Shown here one piece after another: positions 1 to 7,132 of a stretch of DNA of 9,216 nucleotides; position 1 is the stretch's first letter; each line of letters opens with the position of its first letter. Source of the DNA: Providencia sneebia DSM 19967 (GTDB lineage: Bacteria; Pseudomonadota; Gammaproteobacteria; Enterobacterales; Enterobacteriaceae); the NCBI RefSeq assembly GCF_000314895.2, contig NZ_CM001773.1, positions 195,979 to 205,194 on the forward strand. The letters are read 5' to 3'. Under the pieces are notes generated by a model that saw only the letters and a program-made list of their open reading frames with translations, was not told the origin of the DNA and made no database searches. The translations under genes and the position numbers were made by a program.

Positions 1-103
1 GTAACGGTGTTACTTGAGCGACTTCATAAACGGGCGCACTCAAAGCCGCTTTTAAATAATCAGACCCTGAAGGTGCCGAAGGTAGAGGTTTTGCAGCAGC
101 CAC
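1..103 (-). CDS. ilvA: Threonine deaminase (threonine ammonia-lyase), N-terminal fragment cut by window edge
   Basis: Only the first 34 codons lie in the window; the gene continues past position 1. The product is the PLP-dependent cytoplasmic enzyme that converts threonine to 2-oxobutyrate, the committed step to isoleucine, and is feedback-inhibited by isoleucine in the family. The visible N-terminus ends SAPVYEVAQVTPL, which aligns with the E. coli IlvA start region (RAPVYEAAQVTPL). Residues PSGSDYLKAALSAP also match it in register. The PLP lysine and regulatory domains are outside the window. The start is GTG at 103-101, with a strong GGAGG Shine-Dalgarno buried in the last codons of ilvD and a 2-nt gap after the ilvD stop, so translation is probably coupled. 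An in-frame ATT one codon upstream overlaps the ilvD stop but is a much less likely start. It is the last structural gene of the ilvGMEDA order. Confidence 0.93.
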   Translation of the reverse strand, partial: MAAAKPLPSAPSGSDYLKAALSAPVYEVAQVTPL

Positions 104-105
104 AA

Positions 106-1956
106 TCAACCTCCAAGCTTAGATTTATCACGCACAGCACCTTTATCTGCGCTTGTCGCAAGAGAAGCATAAGCACGGAGAGCAAATGAGACTTCACGCT
201 GGCGATTACGTGGAGTGTATGCTTTTTCACCACGAGCAAGTTCTGCATCACGGCGCTGATTCAGTTCATTGTCATCAACATCTAGCTTTATCGTTCGCTT
301 AGGAATATCAATATCAATGATATCTCCATCATGAACTAAGGCTATTAAGCCACCACTTGCTGCTTCTGGCGAAATATGACCAATCGACAGCCCTGAACTT
401 CCTCCAGAAAAACGACCATCTGTAATCAGCGCGCAACTCTTACCTAAACCCATCGATTTTAGGTATGAGGTCGGATATAACATTTCTTGCATACCTGGGC
501 CACCTTTTGGTCCCTCGTAGCGAATAACAACAACATCACCTTCAACAACTTTCCCACCAAGAATGGCTTCAACTGCATCATCTTGGCTTTCAAAAACTTT
601 AGCAGGACCACGGAAAACGAGACTTCCTTCATCAACACCCGCTGTTTTTACAATACAACCATCTTCTGCAATATTCCCTGCCAAGACAGCTAAACCACCA
701 TCTAAACTATAAGCATGCTCAATATTCCGGATACAGCCATTTTCTCTGTCAGTATCAAGCGATGGCCAACGACAATTTTGTGAGAAAGCTTGAGTAGTAC
801 GAATTCCCGCAGGTCCCGCAGAAAACATTGATTTAACCTTCTCATCTTTTGTCAGCATGACATCATACTGCTCAAGAGTCTGTTGAAAGGTGAGTCCTAA
901 AATATTGGTGACATTTTCTCGCAGTAACCCTGCACGGCTCAGCTCACCTAAAATACCAATTACACCACCAGCACGGTGGACATCTTCCATATGATATTTT
1001 TGTGTACTCGGTGCAACTTTGCATAAATGGGGAACTTGACGAGACAGGCGGTCAATATCTTCCATTGTGAAATCAACTTCAGCTTCTTGCGCTGCCGCTA
1101 GCAAATGCAAAACAGTATTGGTCGATCCACCCATAGCAATATCTAATATCATTGCATTTTCAAATGCTGCTTTATTGGCAATATTGCGTGGCAATGCGCT
1201 TTCATCATCTTGCTCGTAGTAACGTTTTGTTAATTCAACAATGCGCTTTCCAGCATTAAGAAATAAATTTTTGCGATCAGCATGCGTTGCCAATAAAGAA
1301 CCATTCCCCGGTTGAGATAATCCAAGCGCTTCCGTTAAACAGTTCATTGAGTTAGCGGTAAACATACCCGAACAAGAGCCACACGTTGGGCAAGCTGAAC
1401 GTTCGATTTGCTCACTATCGGCATCACTCACATTAGGATTAGCACCTTGGATCATGGCATCAACCAAGTCTAATTTGATTATTTGATCAGAAAGTTTGGT
1501 TTTTCCCGCTTCCATCGGGCCACCAGAAACAAAAATCACGGGAATATTGAGGCGCAGTGATGCCATTAACATGCCTGGAGTGATCTTATCGCAGTTAGAA
1601 ATACACACCATTGCATCCGCACAGTGAGCATTAACCATATACTCGACAGAATCAGCAATCAGCTCTCTTGATGGCAATGAGTAGAGCATTCCACCATGCC
1701 CCATTGCAATACCATCATCAACCGCAATGGTATTGAACTCTTTTGCTATGCCACCGGAAGCTTCAATTTGCTCTGCAACCAGTTTACCAAGATCACGCAA
1801 ATGAACATGCCCCGGTACAAATTGAGTAAATGAGTTCACAACTGCAATAATTGGCTTGCCAAAATCAGCATCTGTCACTCCTGTTGCACGCCACAATGCG
1901 CGGGCTCCTGCCATATTACGACCATGAGTTGTCGTTGCTGAACGGTACTTAGGCAT
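106..1956 (-). CDS. ilvD: Dihydroxy-acid dehydratase
   Basis: This 616-residue protein has the same length as E. coli IlvD. It dehydrates 2,3-dihydroxy-3-methylbutanoate and its isoleucine-branch homologue to the 2-keto acids that IlvE aminates. It belongs to the IlvD/Edd family. Visible landmarks are [10 protein letters not shown] (Cys122, Lys124), [20 protein letters not shown] (Cys195 within residues 188-207) and the C-terminal [19 protein letters not shown] block. The two cysteines correspond to known Fe-S cluster ligands of the E. coli enzyme, and the GRFSGG serine belongs to the active site in the family. The ATG at 1956 is preceded by GGGAG seven bases upstream. It lies fourth of the five structural genes, after a 63-nt spacer containing a stem-loop, and its 3' end carries the ilvA ribosome-binding site. 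No frameshift or missing motif was seen. Confidence 0.98.
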   Translation of the reverse strand: MPKYRSATTTHGRNMAGARALWRATGVTDADFGKPIIAVVNSFTQFVPGHVHLRDLGKLVAEQIEASGGIAKEFNTIAVDDGIAMGHGGMLYSLPSRELIADSVEYMVNAHCADAMVCISNCDKITPGMLMASLRLNIPVIFVSGGPMEAGKTKLSDQIIKLDLVDAMIQGANPNVSDADSEQIERSACPTCGSCSGMFTANSMNCLTEALGLSQPGNGSLLATHADRKNLFLNAGKRIVELTKRYYEQDDESALPRNIANKAAFENAMILDIAMGGSTNTVLHLLAAAQEAEVDFTMEDIDRLSRQVPHLCKVAPSTQKYHMEDVHRAGGVIGILGELSRAGLLRENVTNILGLTFQQTLEQYDVMLTKDEKVKSMFSAGPAGIRTTQAFSQNCRWPSLDTDRENGCIRNIEHAYSLDGGLAVLAGNIAEDGCIVKTAGVDEGSLVFRGPAKVFESQDDAVEAILGGKVVEGDVVVIRYEGPKGGPGMQEMLYPTSYLKSMGLGKSCALITDGRFSGGSSGLSIGHISPEAASGGLIALVHDGDIIDIDIPKRTIKLDVDDNELNQRRDAELARGEKAYTPRNRQREVSFALRAYASLATSADKGAVRDKSKLGG

Positions 1957-1978
1957 ATCTTTACTCCCGTGTTTTAAA

Positions 1979-2001
1979 ACAGGCGGGGAACGACCGCCTG
2001 T
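1979..2001 (-). other. Intercistronic stem-loop between ilvE and ilvD
   Basis: A perfect 8-bp inverted repeat, ACAGGCGG / CCGCCTGT, with a 7-nt loop fills the middle of the 63-nt ilvE-ilvD spacer. Read in the operon direction the hairpin is followed by TTT AAAAC, so it has only a short U-run. It ends about 8 nt before the ilvD Shine-Dalgarno. The stem is seven G-C/C-G-dominated pairs in an otherwise AT-rich spacer, so chance formation is unlikely. Plausible roles are partial termination, an mRNA-processing or stability barrier, or modulation of ilvD expression; the role is inferred. Confidence 0.6.
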
Positions 2002-2019
2002 AAATGTGTTTATTATTCG

Positions 2020-2949
2020 TTATTGAGGGTTAACTGGATCTAACCAGCCCCATTTATCTTCTGTCGTTCCATCAAACAGACCAAAGAATGCTTGCTGGAT
2101 TTTTTTCGTCACAGGGCCACAGCGGCCGATACCAATTTGAATACCATCAACGCTACGCACTGGTGTAATTTCTGCCGCAGTTCCTGTCATAAAGACTTCA
2201 TCTGCAAGATAGAGGGATTCGCGTGATAGTGTTTGCTCACGTACTTCAAGACCAAGATCTTTTGCTAAAGTTAAAATAGCATCACGAGTGATCCCTGGAA
2301 GCGCAGAAGAGGTAAATGGTGGCGTGAACAAAATGCCGTCTTTAACTTCAAAGATATTCTCACCCGCACCTTCAGATAAATAACCATGAACATCCAAAGC
2401 AATCCCTTCTTGGTAACCATGGCGGCGCGCTTCACTCCCCACAAGTAAAGAAGAGAGATAATTGCCGCCCGCTTTTGCACCTGTTGGAATTGTATTTGCT
2501 GCAACACGATTCCAAGATGACACCATGGCATCAATACCTTGGTCTAAAGCTTCCTCACCCAAATAAGCACCCCAAGGGAATGCTGCCATGATGACATCAG
2601 TAGTATAACCATCCGGTGGATTCACCCCCATGCCAACATCACCGATAAAGACCAGTGGACGAATGTAAGCACTAACTAAGTTATTTTTACGTAGCGTTTC
2701 ACGGCAAGCTTCCATCAGTTCATCAACGCTATAGCTGACAGGCATGCGGTAAATTTTTGCGGAATCACGCAGGCGTTGCATATGCTCACGGTGGCGAAAT
2801 ACAACAGGGCCTTTGTGAGAATCATAACAACGGACGCCTTCAAATACAGAAGTTCCATAATGCAGCGCGTGCGACATTACGTGAACTTTTGCATCTGCCC
2901 ATGGCGTCATTTCACCGTTAAACCAAATAAAGTCAGCTTTCTTAGTCAT
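2020..2949 (-). CDS. ilvE: Branched-chain-amino-acid aminotransferase
   Basis: This is a 309-residue fold-type IV PLP aminotransferase, the same length as E. coli IlvE. It transfers the amino group from glutamate to the keto acids of valine, isoleucine and leucine. Diagnostic blocks include HALHYGTSVFEGVRCYDS near the N-terminus, NTIPTGAKAGGNYLSS (Lys159 is the expected Schiff-base lysine), SEGAGENIF around residue 192, and TGTAAEITPV near residue 255, which lies in the PLP phosphate-binding region in the family. The reading frame stays open upstream to 3027, but that start would intrude 65 nt into ilvM. The ATG at 2949, giving MTKKADFIWFNGEM, matches E. coli and has AAGGAA overlapping the ilvM stop codon, 9 nt upstream. 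The gap to ilvM is 13 nt, so coupled translation is likely. Confidence 0.98.
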   Translation of the reverse strand: MTKKADFIWFNGEMTPWADAKVHVMSHALHYGTSVFEGVRCYDSHKGPVVFRHREHMQRLRDSAKIYRMPVSYSVDELMEACRETLRKNNLVSAYIRPLVFIGDVGMGVNPPDGYTTDVIMAAFPWGAYLGEEALDQGIDAMVSSWNRVAANTIPTGAKAGGNYLSSLLVGSEARRHGYQEGIALDVHGYLSEGAGENIFEVKDGILFTPPFTSSALPGITRDAILTLAKDLGLEVREQTLSRESLYLADEVFMTGTAAEITPVRSVDGIQIGIGRCGPVTKKIQQAFFGLFDGTTEDKWGWLDPVNPQ

Positions 2950-2962
2950 TTTATCTATTTCC

Positions 2963-3232
2963 TTACATTGCACTCTGAGTGCGTAATAGTCGTGATTCTT
3001 GTTCTCGTATTTCAACTTCTGAAACATCCGATAATTTTGTTAACTGCGCATAAAGCTGAGTTAACGGGCGCTGGCTGTTTACAGTCATTTCAATATTAAC
3101 ATTATCACCATCTGGCATATGATCCATAGTCATTGAGCTGATTTGGAATCCACGATGGCGAGTGACGCGTAATATACGCTCTAAAACCTCTGGACGGAAA
3201 CGAGCCAATATTGCGAGTTGATGTTGCATCAT
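2963..3232 (-). CDS. ilvM: Acetohydroxyacid synthase II small (regulatory) subunit
   Basis: This 89-residue protein (E. coli about 87) is the ACT-domain-like small subunit required for full activity and stability of AHAS II. The N-terminal half is strongly conserved: [25 protein letters not shown], then a beta-strand-like NVNIEMTV near residues 45-52. The C-terminal tail after about residue 75 is diverged and slightly longer than in E. coli. Its ATG overlaps the ilvG stop as ATGA (4-nt overlap), a classic arrangement for coupling synthesis of two subunits of one complex. In E. coli, AHAS II is relatively insensitive to valine inhibition; nothing in this short subunit contradicts that. Confidence 0.96.
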   Translation of the reverse strand: MMQHQLAILARFRPEVLERILRVTRHRGFQISSMTMDHMPDGDNVNIEMTVNSQRPLTQLYAQLTKLSDVSEVEIREQESRLLRTQSAM

Positions 3233-4875
3233 AACGGTTTCTCCATCATTTTTTCATTACTAGCCCCTGGTGGAACCAATGGCCAGACATTTTCTAATTC
3301 ATTTATTGAGACCTGTAATAAATAAGCACCTTCACTATTGAAGAATTCATCCAGCGCCGCATCGACTTCTGACTTTGTTGTGATCCTGCGCCCTGGAATA
3401 TCAAAAGCGCTCGCCAATGCGACAAAGTCAGGATTATCAGTCAAGATTGTTTCACTATAGCGTTGCTCAAAAAATAGCTCTTGCCATTGGCGAACCATAC
3501 CTAACCGTTGGTTATCTAATAACAAAATTTTAACGGGTAATTTTTTACGTTTGATAGTGCCGAGTTCTTGTACATTCATCATGAAAGAACCGTCACCCGA
3601 AACACAAATAACCGTATCATTAGGGCGAGCAACTTGAGCACCAATTGCAGCAGGAATACCAAAACCCATGGTGCCTAAACCACTTGAAGTAATAAAATTT
3701 TCGGGTGCTTTGATCCCTAAATGTTGTGCTGACCACATTTGATGTTGCCCAACATCCGTTGTAATAACTGTATTGGTATTCATGCGATCTGAGAGTTGTT
3801 TCAACAGCAGTGGTGCATAAATTGCCTCACCTGGATGATCATATCGCCAGCCAAATTCATTTTTTAAATTCTGAACTTCTTGCAGCCATGGTGTGATTGA
3901 TTTTTTCATCATCAATTCAGGTAATAATGCTTTTGCATCGCCCCATAAAGCTACATGTGTTTGTCGTAATTTATCCAGTTCTACATGGTCAATATCGATA
4001 TGAATGACCTTTGCATTTGGTGCAAAAGTATTCAATTTACCCGTAACTCTGTCATCAAATCGCGCACCGACTGCCAATAATAAATCGCAGCGTTGCACTG
4101 CAAAGTTAGCGGCTTTTGTGCCGTGCATGCCCAGCATCCCAAGATAACCACTCTCAGAAGGAGAAACCGCACCTAACCCTTTTAATGTCACAACAGAAGG
4201 AATGCCTGTGTAAGCAATAAACTCTCTTAACTGCGATACGGCTCCAGACATTCCGACACCGCCACCAATATATAACATCGGTTTTTCTGATTGCGCCAAG
4301 AGTGCCCGAGCTTGATTAATTTCATCAAACTGTATAGGTAAATCTTGTTCTACAGGCATGAGAAATGGTGATAGTTCCGCTTGTTGTAGCTGAATATCTT
4401 TCGGAATATCAATCAGTACAGGTCCTGGTCGACCGCTATTTGCGATTGCGAAAGCTTCAGCAACAATGCGAGGTAAATCGTCAATAGATTCAACTAAAAA
4501 ACTATGTTTGGTGCAGGCAAGAGACAGCCCTAATACATCAATTTCTTGAAAAGCATCCGTACCAATAAAATCAGAACTTACTTGGCCGGTGATAGCAACA
4601 ACAGGAACTGAATCCAATAATGCATCCGCTAAGCCTGTAATTAAATTTGTTGCGCCAGGCCCAGATGTTGCAATACAAACCCCTGTCTTCAATGTTGAGC
4701 GAGCATAGCCGATTGCCGCGATAACAGCACCTTGCTCATGGCGGCAAAGCAAATGTTCAACACCACCATCATACAATGCATCATAAACTGGCATAATCGC
4801 ACCGCCAGGATAGCCAAAAACGGTATCTACACCTTGCGTTCGTAATGCTTGTACTAACCACTGTGCCCCATTCAT
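3229..4875 (-). CDS. ilvG: Acetohydroxyacid synthase II large (catalytic) subunit, intact
   Basis: This 548-residue ThDP-dependent enzyme condenses pyruvate with pyruvate or 2-oxobutyrate to give acetolactate or acetohydroxybutyrate, the first shared step of Val/Leu/Ile synthesis. The order is the N-terminal PYR domain with catalytic Glu47 in [20 protein letters not shown] (residues 69-81), the central FAD-binding domain with [12 protein letters not shown] near 269-280, and the C-terminal PP domain with the ThDP/Mg motif GDGSFMMN beginning at 427 and ending at Asn455 (LLLDN). The frame is uninterrupted over its whole length, whereas E. coli K-12 carries the well-known ilvG frameshift. The ATG at 4875 has AGGAG six bases upstream. 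It follows the ilvL attenuator by about 70 nt and no ilvX-like small ORF lies in that gap. Confidence 0.98.
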   Translation of the reverse strand: MNGAQWLVQALRTQGVDTVFGYPGGAIMPVYDALYDGGVEHLLCRHEQGAVIAAIGYARSTLKTGVCIATSGPGATNLITGLADALLDSVPVVAITGQVSSDFIGTDAFQEIDVLGLSLACTKHSFLVESIDDLPRIVAEAFAIANSGRPGPVLIDIPKDIQLQQAELSPFLMPVEQDLPIQFDEINQARALLAQSEKPMLYIGGGVGMSGAVSQLREFIAYTGIPSVVTLKGLGAVSPSESGYLGMLGMHGTKAANFAVQRCDLLLAVGARFDDRVTGKLNTFAPNAKVIHIDIDHVELDKLRQTHVALWGDAKALLPELMMKKSITPWLQEVQNLKNEFGWRYDHPGEAIYAPLLLKQLSDRMNTNTVITTDVGQHQMWSAQHLGIKAPENFITSSGLGTMGFGIPAAIGAQVARPNDTVICVSGDGSFMMNVQELGTIKRKKLPVKILLLDNQRLGMVRQWQELFFEQRYSETILTDNPDFVALASAFDIPGRRITTKSEVDAALDEFFNSEGAYLLQVSINELENVWPLVPPGASNEKMMEKPL

Positions 4876-4946
4876 AACTCGCTCCTATCTTCCCGTCTGA
4901 TTTATTTTTATTTATTGTGTTTTGTGATGTTGAGAAATTGAGTGCC

Positions 4947-4980
4947 AAAAAAAACCCCGCGCCTTTCGGTGCGGGGTTCT
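4947..4980 (-). terminator. ilvL attenuator: rho-independent terminator
   Basis: In the operon direction the sequence forms AACCCCGC / GCGGGGTT (8 bp). Inside this is a single A-C mismatch and then CC-GAAA-GG, a 2-bp extension closed by a GAAA tetraloop. Eight U residues follow immediately. This is a textbook intrinsic terminator, and its place between the ilvL stop and ilvG makes it the attenuator of the ilvGMEDA operon. Its 5' arm (4969-4976, CCCCGCAC) can instead pair with the upstream segment 5025-5032. Confidence 0.96.
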
Positions 4981-4995
4981 CGTGAGATCTGGCTA

Positions 4996-5097
4996 CTATT
5001 TTAGCCTTCGTCGTCCAAGTGCAGCCCCACACGGTGGGATAATAATCACCACCACGCTAATAATAATTAGGCTAATCACTCGGAGGAATGCGTTCAT
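4996..5097 (-). CDS. ilvL: ilvGMEDA leader peptide
   Basis: This is a 33-codon ORF beginning ATG at 5097 and ending TAG at 4998-4996. It resembles E. coli IlvL: both share LRVISL, SVVVIIIPPCGAALGR and a basic C-terminus (here RRRLK). Residues 7-20 read VISLIIISVVVIII. In total 15 of 33 codons are branched-chain: 7 Ile, 4 Val and 4 Leu. The peptide itself is not expected to have a function. Ribosome stalling at these codons when Ile-, Val- or Leu-tRNA is scarce lets the antiterminator form and transcription continue into ilvG. The Pro-Pro-Cys-Gly codons double as the antiterminator strand, which explains why they are conserved. No strong Shine-Dalgarno is visible; the upstream sequence is A-rich (AAAAGACAAAACAC). 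Confidence 0.95.
   Translation of the reverse strand: MNAFLRVISLIIISVVVIIIPPCGAALGRRRLK
5025..5032 (-). promoter_or_regulatory. Antiterminator strand of the ilv attenuator
   Basis: The RNA segment GUGUGGGG within ilvL codons 22-25 can pair over 8 bases with CCCCGCAC (4976-4969), the 5' arm of the terminator, using one G-U wobble. The same segment also belongs to a local hairpin, CCCAC-CGU-GUGGG (5026-5038), the likely protector or pause structure formed when the leader is fully translated. These mutually exclusive pairings are the expected attenuation switch. Confidence 0.8.
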
Positions 5098-5137
5098 GTG
5101 TTTTGTCTTTTCAACTTTATTCGTTATCGTTATTAAA

Positions 5138-5166
5138 GAGGTACCATTTTAATTTAATTTTGACAA
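5138..5166 (-). promoter_or_regulatory. Probable ilvL-GMEDA promoter
   Basis: TTGTCA (5166-5161, five of six to the -35 consensus) is followed by a 17-nt spacer and TACCTC (5143-5138), a poor -10. The implied start near 5131 is about 185 nt before the end of the attenuator, which agrees with the leader length known for E. coli ilvGMEDA. That distance is the main support; the weak -10 leaves real doubt. A nearby TTTAAT at 5137-5132 is a better hexamer but has no suitable -35. Confidence 0.42.
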
Positions 5167-5404
5167 CTTTTATTTTATATTTTTTTATGAACTTAAATGA
5201 ATTTCATTAAGAATCATATCATTACAAAGATATTAGAGTAAATAACTGGTTTATTAAGATAAAAATAGTAAATATCTTTAATAAATAAATAATTATTGGC
5301 TCAATATTCCAATATAAAAAATCATCTCAGTTAAGAAAATCCTCAACTTATAAATAAATAATTTTTAATATTAATCGTAATACTAAAAATTATTCCCATT
5401 AAAA

Positions 5405-5417
5405 TAATTTATTGATT
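5405..5417 (-). promoter_or_regulatory. Candidate IHF site
   Basis: On the minus strand AATCAATAAATTA matches the consensus WATCAANNNNTTR at every position. It lies about 10 bp from the CRP-S-like dyad and roughly 280 bp upstream of the likely ilv start. Such matches are common by chance in AT-rich DNA, so binding is uncertain. Confidence 0.3.
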
Positions 5418-5425
5418 TTAATGTA

Positions 5426-5447
5426 TTTTGCGAGCACTTTCGCAAAA
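5426..5447 (+). promoter_or_regulatory. CRP-S (Sxy/TfoX-dependent CRP) site upstream of comM
   Basis: A perfect 22-bp dyad reads TTTTGCGA-GCACTT-TCGCAAAA. Canonical CRP sites have TGTGA-N6-TCACA. The TGCGA-N6-TCGCA variant flanked by T and A runs is the CRP-S form known from Haemophilus competence genes and from E. coli and other gamma-proteobacteria, where CRP needs Sxy (TfoX). Its centre is about 31 bp before a TATAAA hexamer, close to but about 2 bp longer than the usual class II geometry. The gene downstream is comM, a known competence-regulon member in transformable relatives, which strongly supports the call. Confidence 0.82.
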
Positions 5448-5467
5448 AAATGTCATCGAATTATCTC

Positions 5468-5473
5468 TATAAA
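5468..5473 (+). promoter_or_regulatory. Candidate -10 element of the comM promoter
   Basis: TATAAA matches five of six positions of the sigma-70 -10 consensus. No recognisable -35 lies 16-18 bp upstream (the position is an A-run and part of the dyad), as expected for a CRP-activated promoter. The start would fall near 5480, giving a leader of about 90 nt before comM. Confidence 0.45.
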
Positions 5474-5569
5474 TATTATCTTCAAACCCCGTCACACATT
5501 TAAATCACAAGGTTGAAGTCATCATCTTATCAACAGAATATTACTCTGTTTATTTTAATGAGGAAGATT

Positions 5570-7096
5570 ATGGCATTAGCTATCGTATTCACAAGAGCAT
5601 CTATCGGAATTAGTGCTCCACTTGTCAGTGTCGAGGCTCATATCAGCAAAGGACTGCCAAGTTTAACACTCGTCGGATTACCCGAAACAGCAGTTAAAGA
5701 ATCAAGAGACAGAGTTCGTAGCGCTTTACTCAATAGTGGTTTTGACTACCCTACAAAAAAAATGACGATTAACTTAGCACCAGCAGACCTGCCAAAGGAA
5801 GGAGGCCGCTATGATCTCGCTATTGCGATTGCCATCCTTGCGGCTTCAGGACAAATTCCAAACAAATTATTGGGTCAATTTGAATTTCTTGGTGAACTCG
5901 CGCTATCAGGTGAAATACGTCATGTTACTGGCGCAATACCCGCAGCTCAAGCAGCATTGAAAGAAACAAGACAGCTTATTCTTTCTGCCCAAAATCAACA
6001 TGAATTGAATCTATTACCTGATGATAGCGTTAAATTTAGTCAATCTTTATTAGAAATTAGCCATTTTCTACATGAAAAAATAACGCTTTTATCTAATCTA
6101 CATCCGACTGAAATCCCAGAACCACCAAATATTGAAGGAAATATCAGTGATATTATTGGTCAAGAACAAGGTAAAAGAGCACTTGAAATTTGTGCAAGTG
6201 GAGGACATAACTTACTGTTATTAGGGCCGCCAGGAACAGGTAAAACAATGCTTGCTAGTCGGCTTATCACTTTGTTGCCCTCACTCACTTCCCAAGAGGC
6301 TCTCGAGGTTGCTTCACTACATAGTTTATGCAATAACAACCCTCAAGAATATTACTGGCCATCTAGGCCGTTTAGAGCACCACATCATTGTGCATCAATG
6401 GCAGCACTAGTTGGCGGCGGCAGTTTACCAAAACCTGGGGAGATATCGCTTTCACATAATGGCATTCTATTTCTTGATGAGCTGCCAGAATTTAGTCGCT
6501 CTGTACTAGATGCATTAAGAGAACCATTAGAATCAAAACAGATCATTATTTCTAGGGCAAAAGCTAAGGTCTGTTTTCCGGCAAATTTTCAGCTTATTGC
6601 GGCATTAAACCCAAGCCCAACAGGTCACTATCAAGGGGAAAATAGCCGCTGTTCACCCACTAAAATTCTTCGTTACCTTGCTCGAATTTCAGGGCCCTTT
6701 CTTGATAGATTTGATTTATCGATTGAAATACCACTTCTTCCATTCGGCACATTAAGTCACCAACAGCACCAAAGTGAAACAAGTGAACAAATACGCGCCC
6801 GCGTCGTGCTAGCAAGAGAAAAGCAAATAGATAGAATAGGTAAACTAAATTGCCAATTATCGCCAAAAGAAACCACAAGATTATGCCAACTCAGCACAAA
6901 AGATGCTCTTTTTTTAGAACATGCTCTTAATAAACTTGGGTTATCTATTCGTGCTTGGCATCGCATATTGAGAGTGGCAAGAACAATCGCAGATCTTAAT
7001 GAATCGATTAATATTGAAAAAAGACATTTATTGGAGGCATTGGGATACCGAGCAATGGATAAGCTATTGCTTCATTTGCAAAAACAAGTAAGCTAA
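5570..7096 (+). CDS. comM: ComM/YifB AAA+ helicase (magnesium-chelatase-like)
   Basis: This 508-residue protein (E. coli YifB 506) has the ComM architecture. The N-terminal ChlI/Lon-protease-like domain (about 5-170) includes SKGLPSLTLVGLPETAVKESRDRVRSA and NLAPADLPKEGGRYDL. The AAA+ module has Walker A GPPGTGKT (219-226), Walker B ILFLDE (299-304), GHYQGENSRC around 352-361 and SGPFLDRFDL (374-383). The C-terminal Mg-chelatase-type domain ends LGYRAMDKLLLHLQK. ComM homologues are hexameric helicases that promote branch migration of incoming single-stranded DNA during natural transformation and are widespread even in species not known to be transformable. The frame is open from 5513, but the ATG at 5570 has AGGAAG just upstream and matches the E. 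coli start (MSLSIVHTRA versus MALAIVFTRA). It is monocistronic, divergent from ilvL and convergent with maoP. Confidence 0.97.
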   Translation: MALAIVFTRASIGISAPLVSVEAHISKGLPSLTLVGLPETAVKESRDRVRSALLNSGFDYPTKKMTINLAPADLPKEGGRYDLAIAIAILAASGQIPNKLLGQFEFLGELALSGEIRHVTGAIPAAQAALKETRQLILSAQNQHELNLLPDDSVKFSQSLLEISHFLHEKITLLSNLHPTEIPEPPNIEGNISDIIGQEQGKRALEICASGGHNLLLLGPPGTGKTMLASRLITLLPSLTSQEALEVASLHSLCNNNPQEYYWPSRPFRAPHHCASMAALVGGGSLPKPGEISLSHNGILFLDELPEFSRSVLDALREPLESKQIIISRAKAKVCFPANFQLIAALNPSPTGHYQGENSRCSPTKILRYLARISGPFLDRFDLSIEIPLLPFGTLSHQQHQSETSEQIRARVVLAREKQIDRIGKLNCQLSPKETTRLCQLSTKDALFLEHALNKLGLSIRAWHRILRVARTIADLNESINIEKRHLLEALGYRAMDKLLLHLQKQVS

Positions 7097-7132
7097 ATTA
7101 CGAAAAGGTAAAACAGTAAACTGTAGATAAAA

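Larger units (their letters stand above)
5098..5569. other. AT-rich divergent control region between ilvL and comM
   Basis: This 472-bp stretch has no gene. It holds the untranslated leader and probable promoter of ilvL on the left, a nested inverted repeat near 5226-5279, an exact IHF-consensus match at 5405-5417, the CRP-S-like site at 5426-5447 and a probable comM -10 at 5468-5473. The remainder is nearly pure A/T and likely intrinsically flexible or easily melted. In E. coli the corresponding upstream DNA takes part in IHF- and supercoiling-dependent activation of ilvPG; whether that holds here is inference. Confidence 0.7.

Noticed and set aside
487..693. Plus-strand open frame antisense to ilvD
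   Set aside because: No ribosome-binding site or recognisable protein; it is a shadow of a highly conserved gene.
2950..3027. Upstream extension of ilvE by 26 codons
   Set aside because: It overlaps ilvM in another frame. The ATG at 2949 has a good ribosome-binding site and matches the E. coli IlvE N-terminus and length.
2776..3099. Plus-strand open frame of 107 codons across the ilvE/ilvM junction
   Set aside because: It is antisense to two well-supported genes, has no similarity to a known family and unusual composition.
4876..4946. A short ilvX-like ORF between the attenuator and ilvG
   Set aside because: The interval was read in the operon direction and no ATG-started ORF with a ribosome-binding site is present.
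4781..5032. Minus-strand 83-codon frame over the attenuator and ilvG start
   Set aside because: It runs through ilvL in another frame, the terminator hairpin and the ilvG start; the true leader gene is ilvL.
5426..5447. The TTTTGCGA dyad as an intrinsic terminator
   Set aside because: There is no U-tract after the 3' arm on either strand, and it lies in a divergent promoter region; a CRP-S site explains it better.
5513..5569. Upstream extension of comM by 19 codons
   Set aside because: The extra residues have no counterpart in YifB/ComM, and AGGAAG stands directly before the ATG at 5570.
6660..6966. Two minus-strand frames inside comM
   Set aside because: Antisense shadows of comM without start signals; hydrophobic runs are an artefact of the complementary strand.
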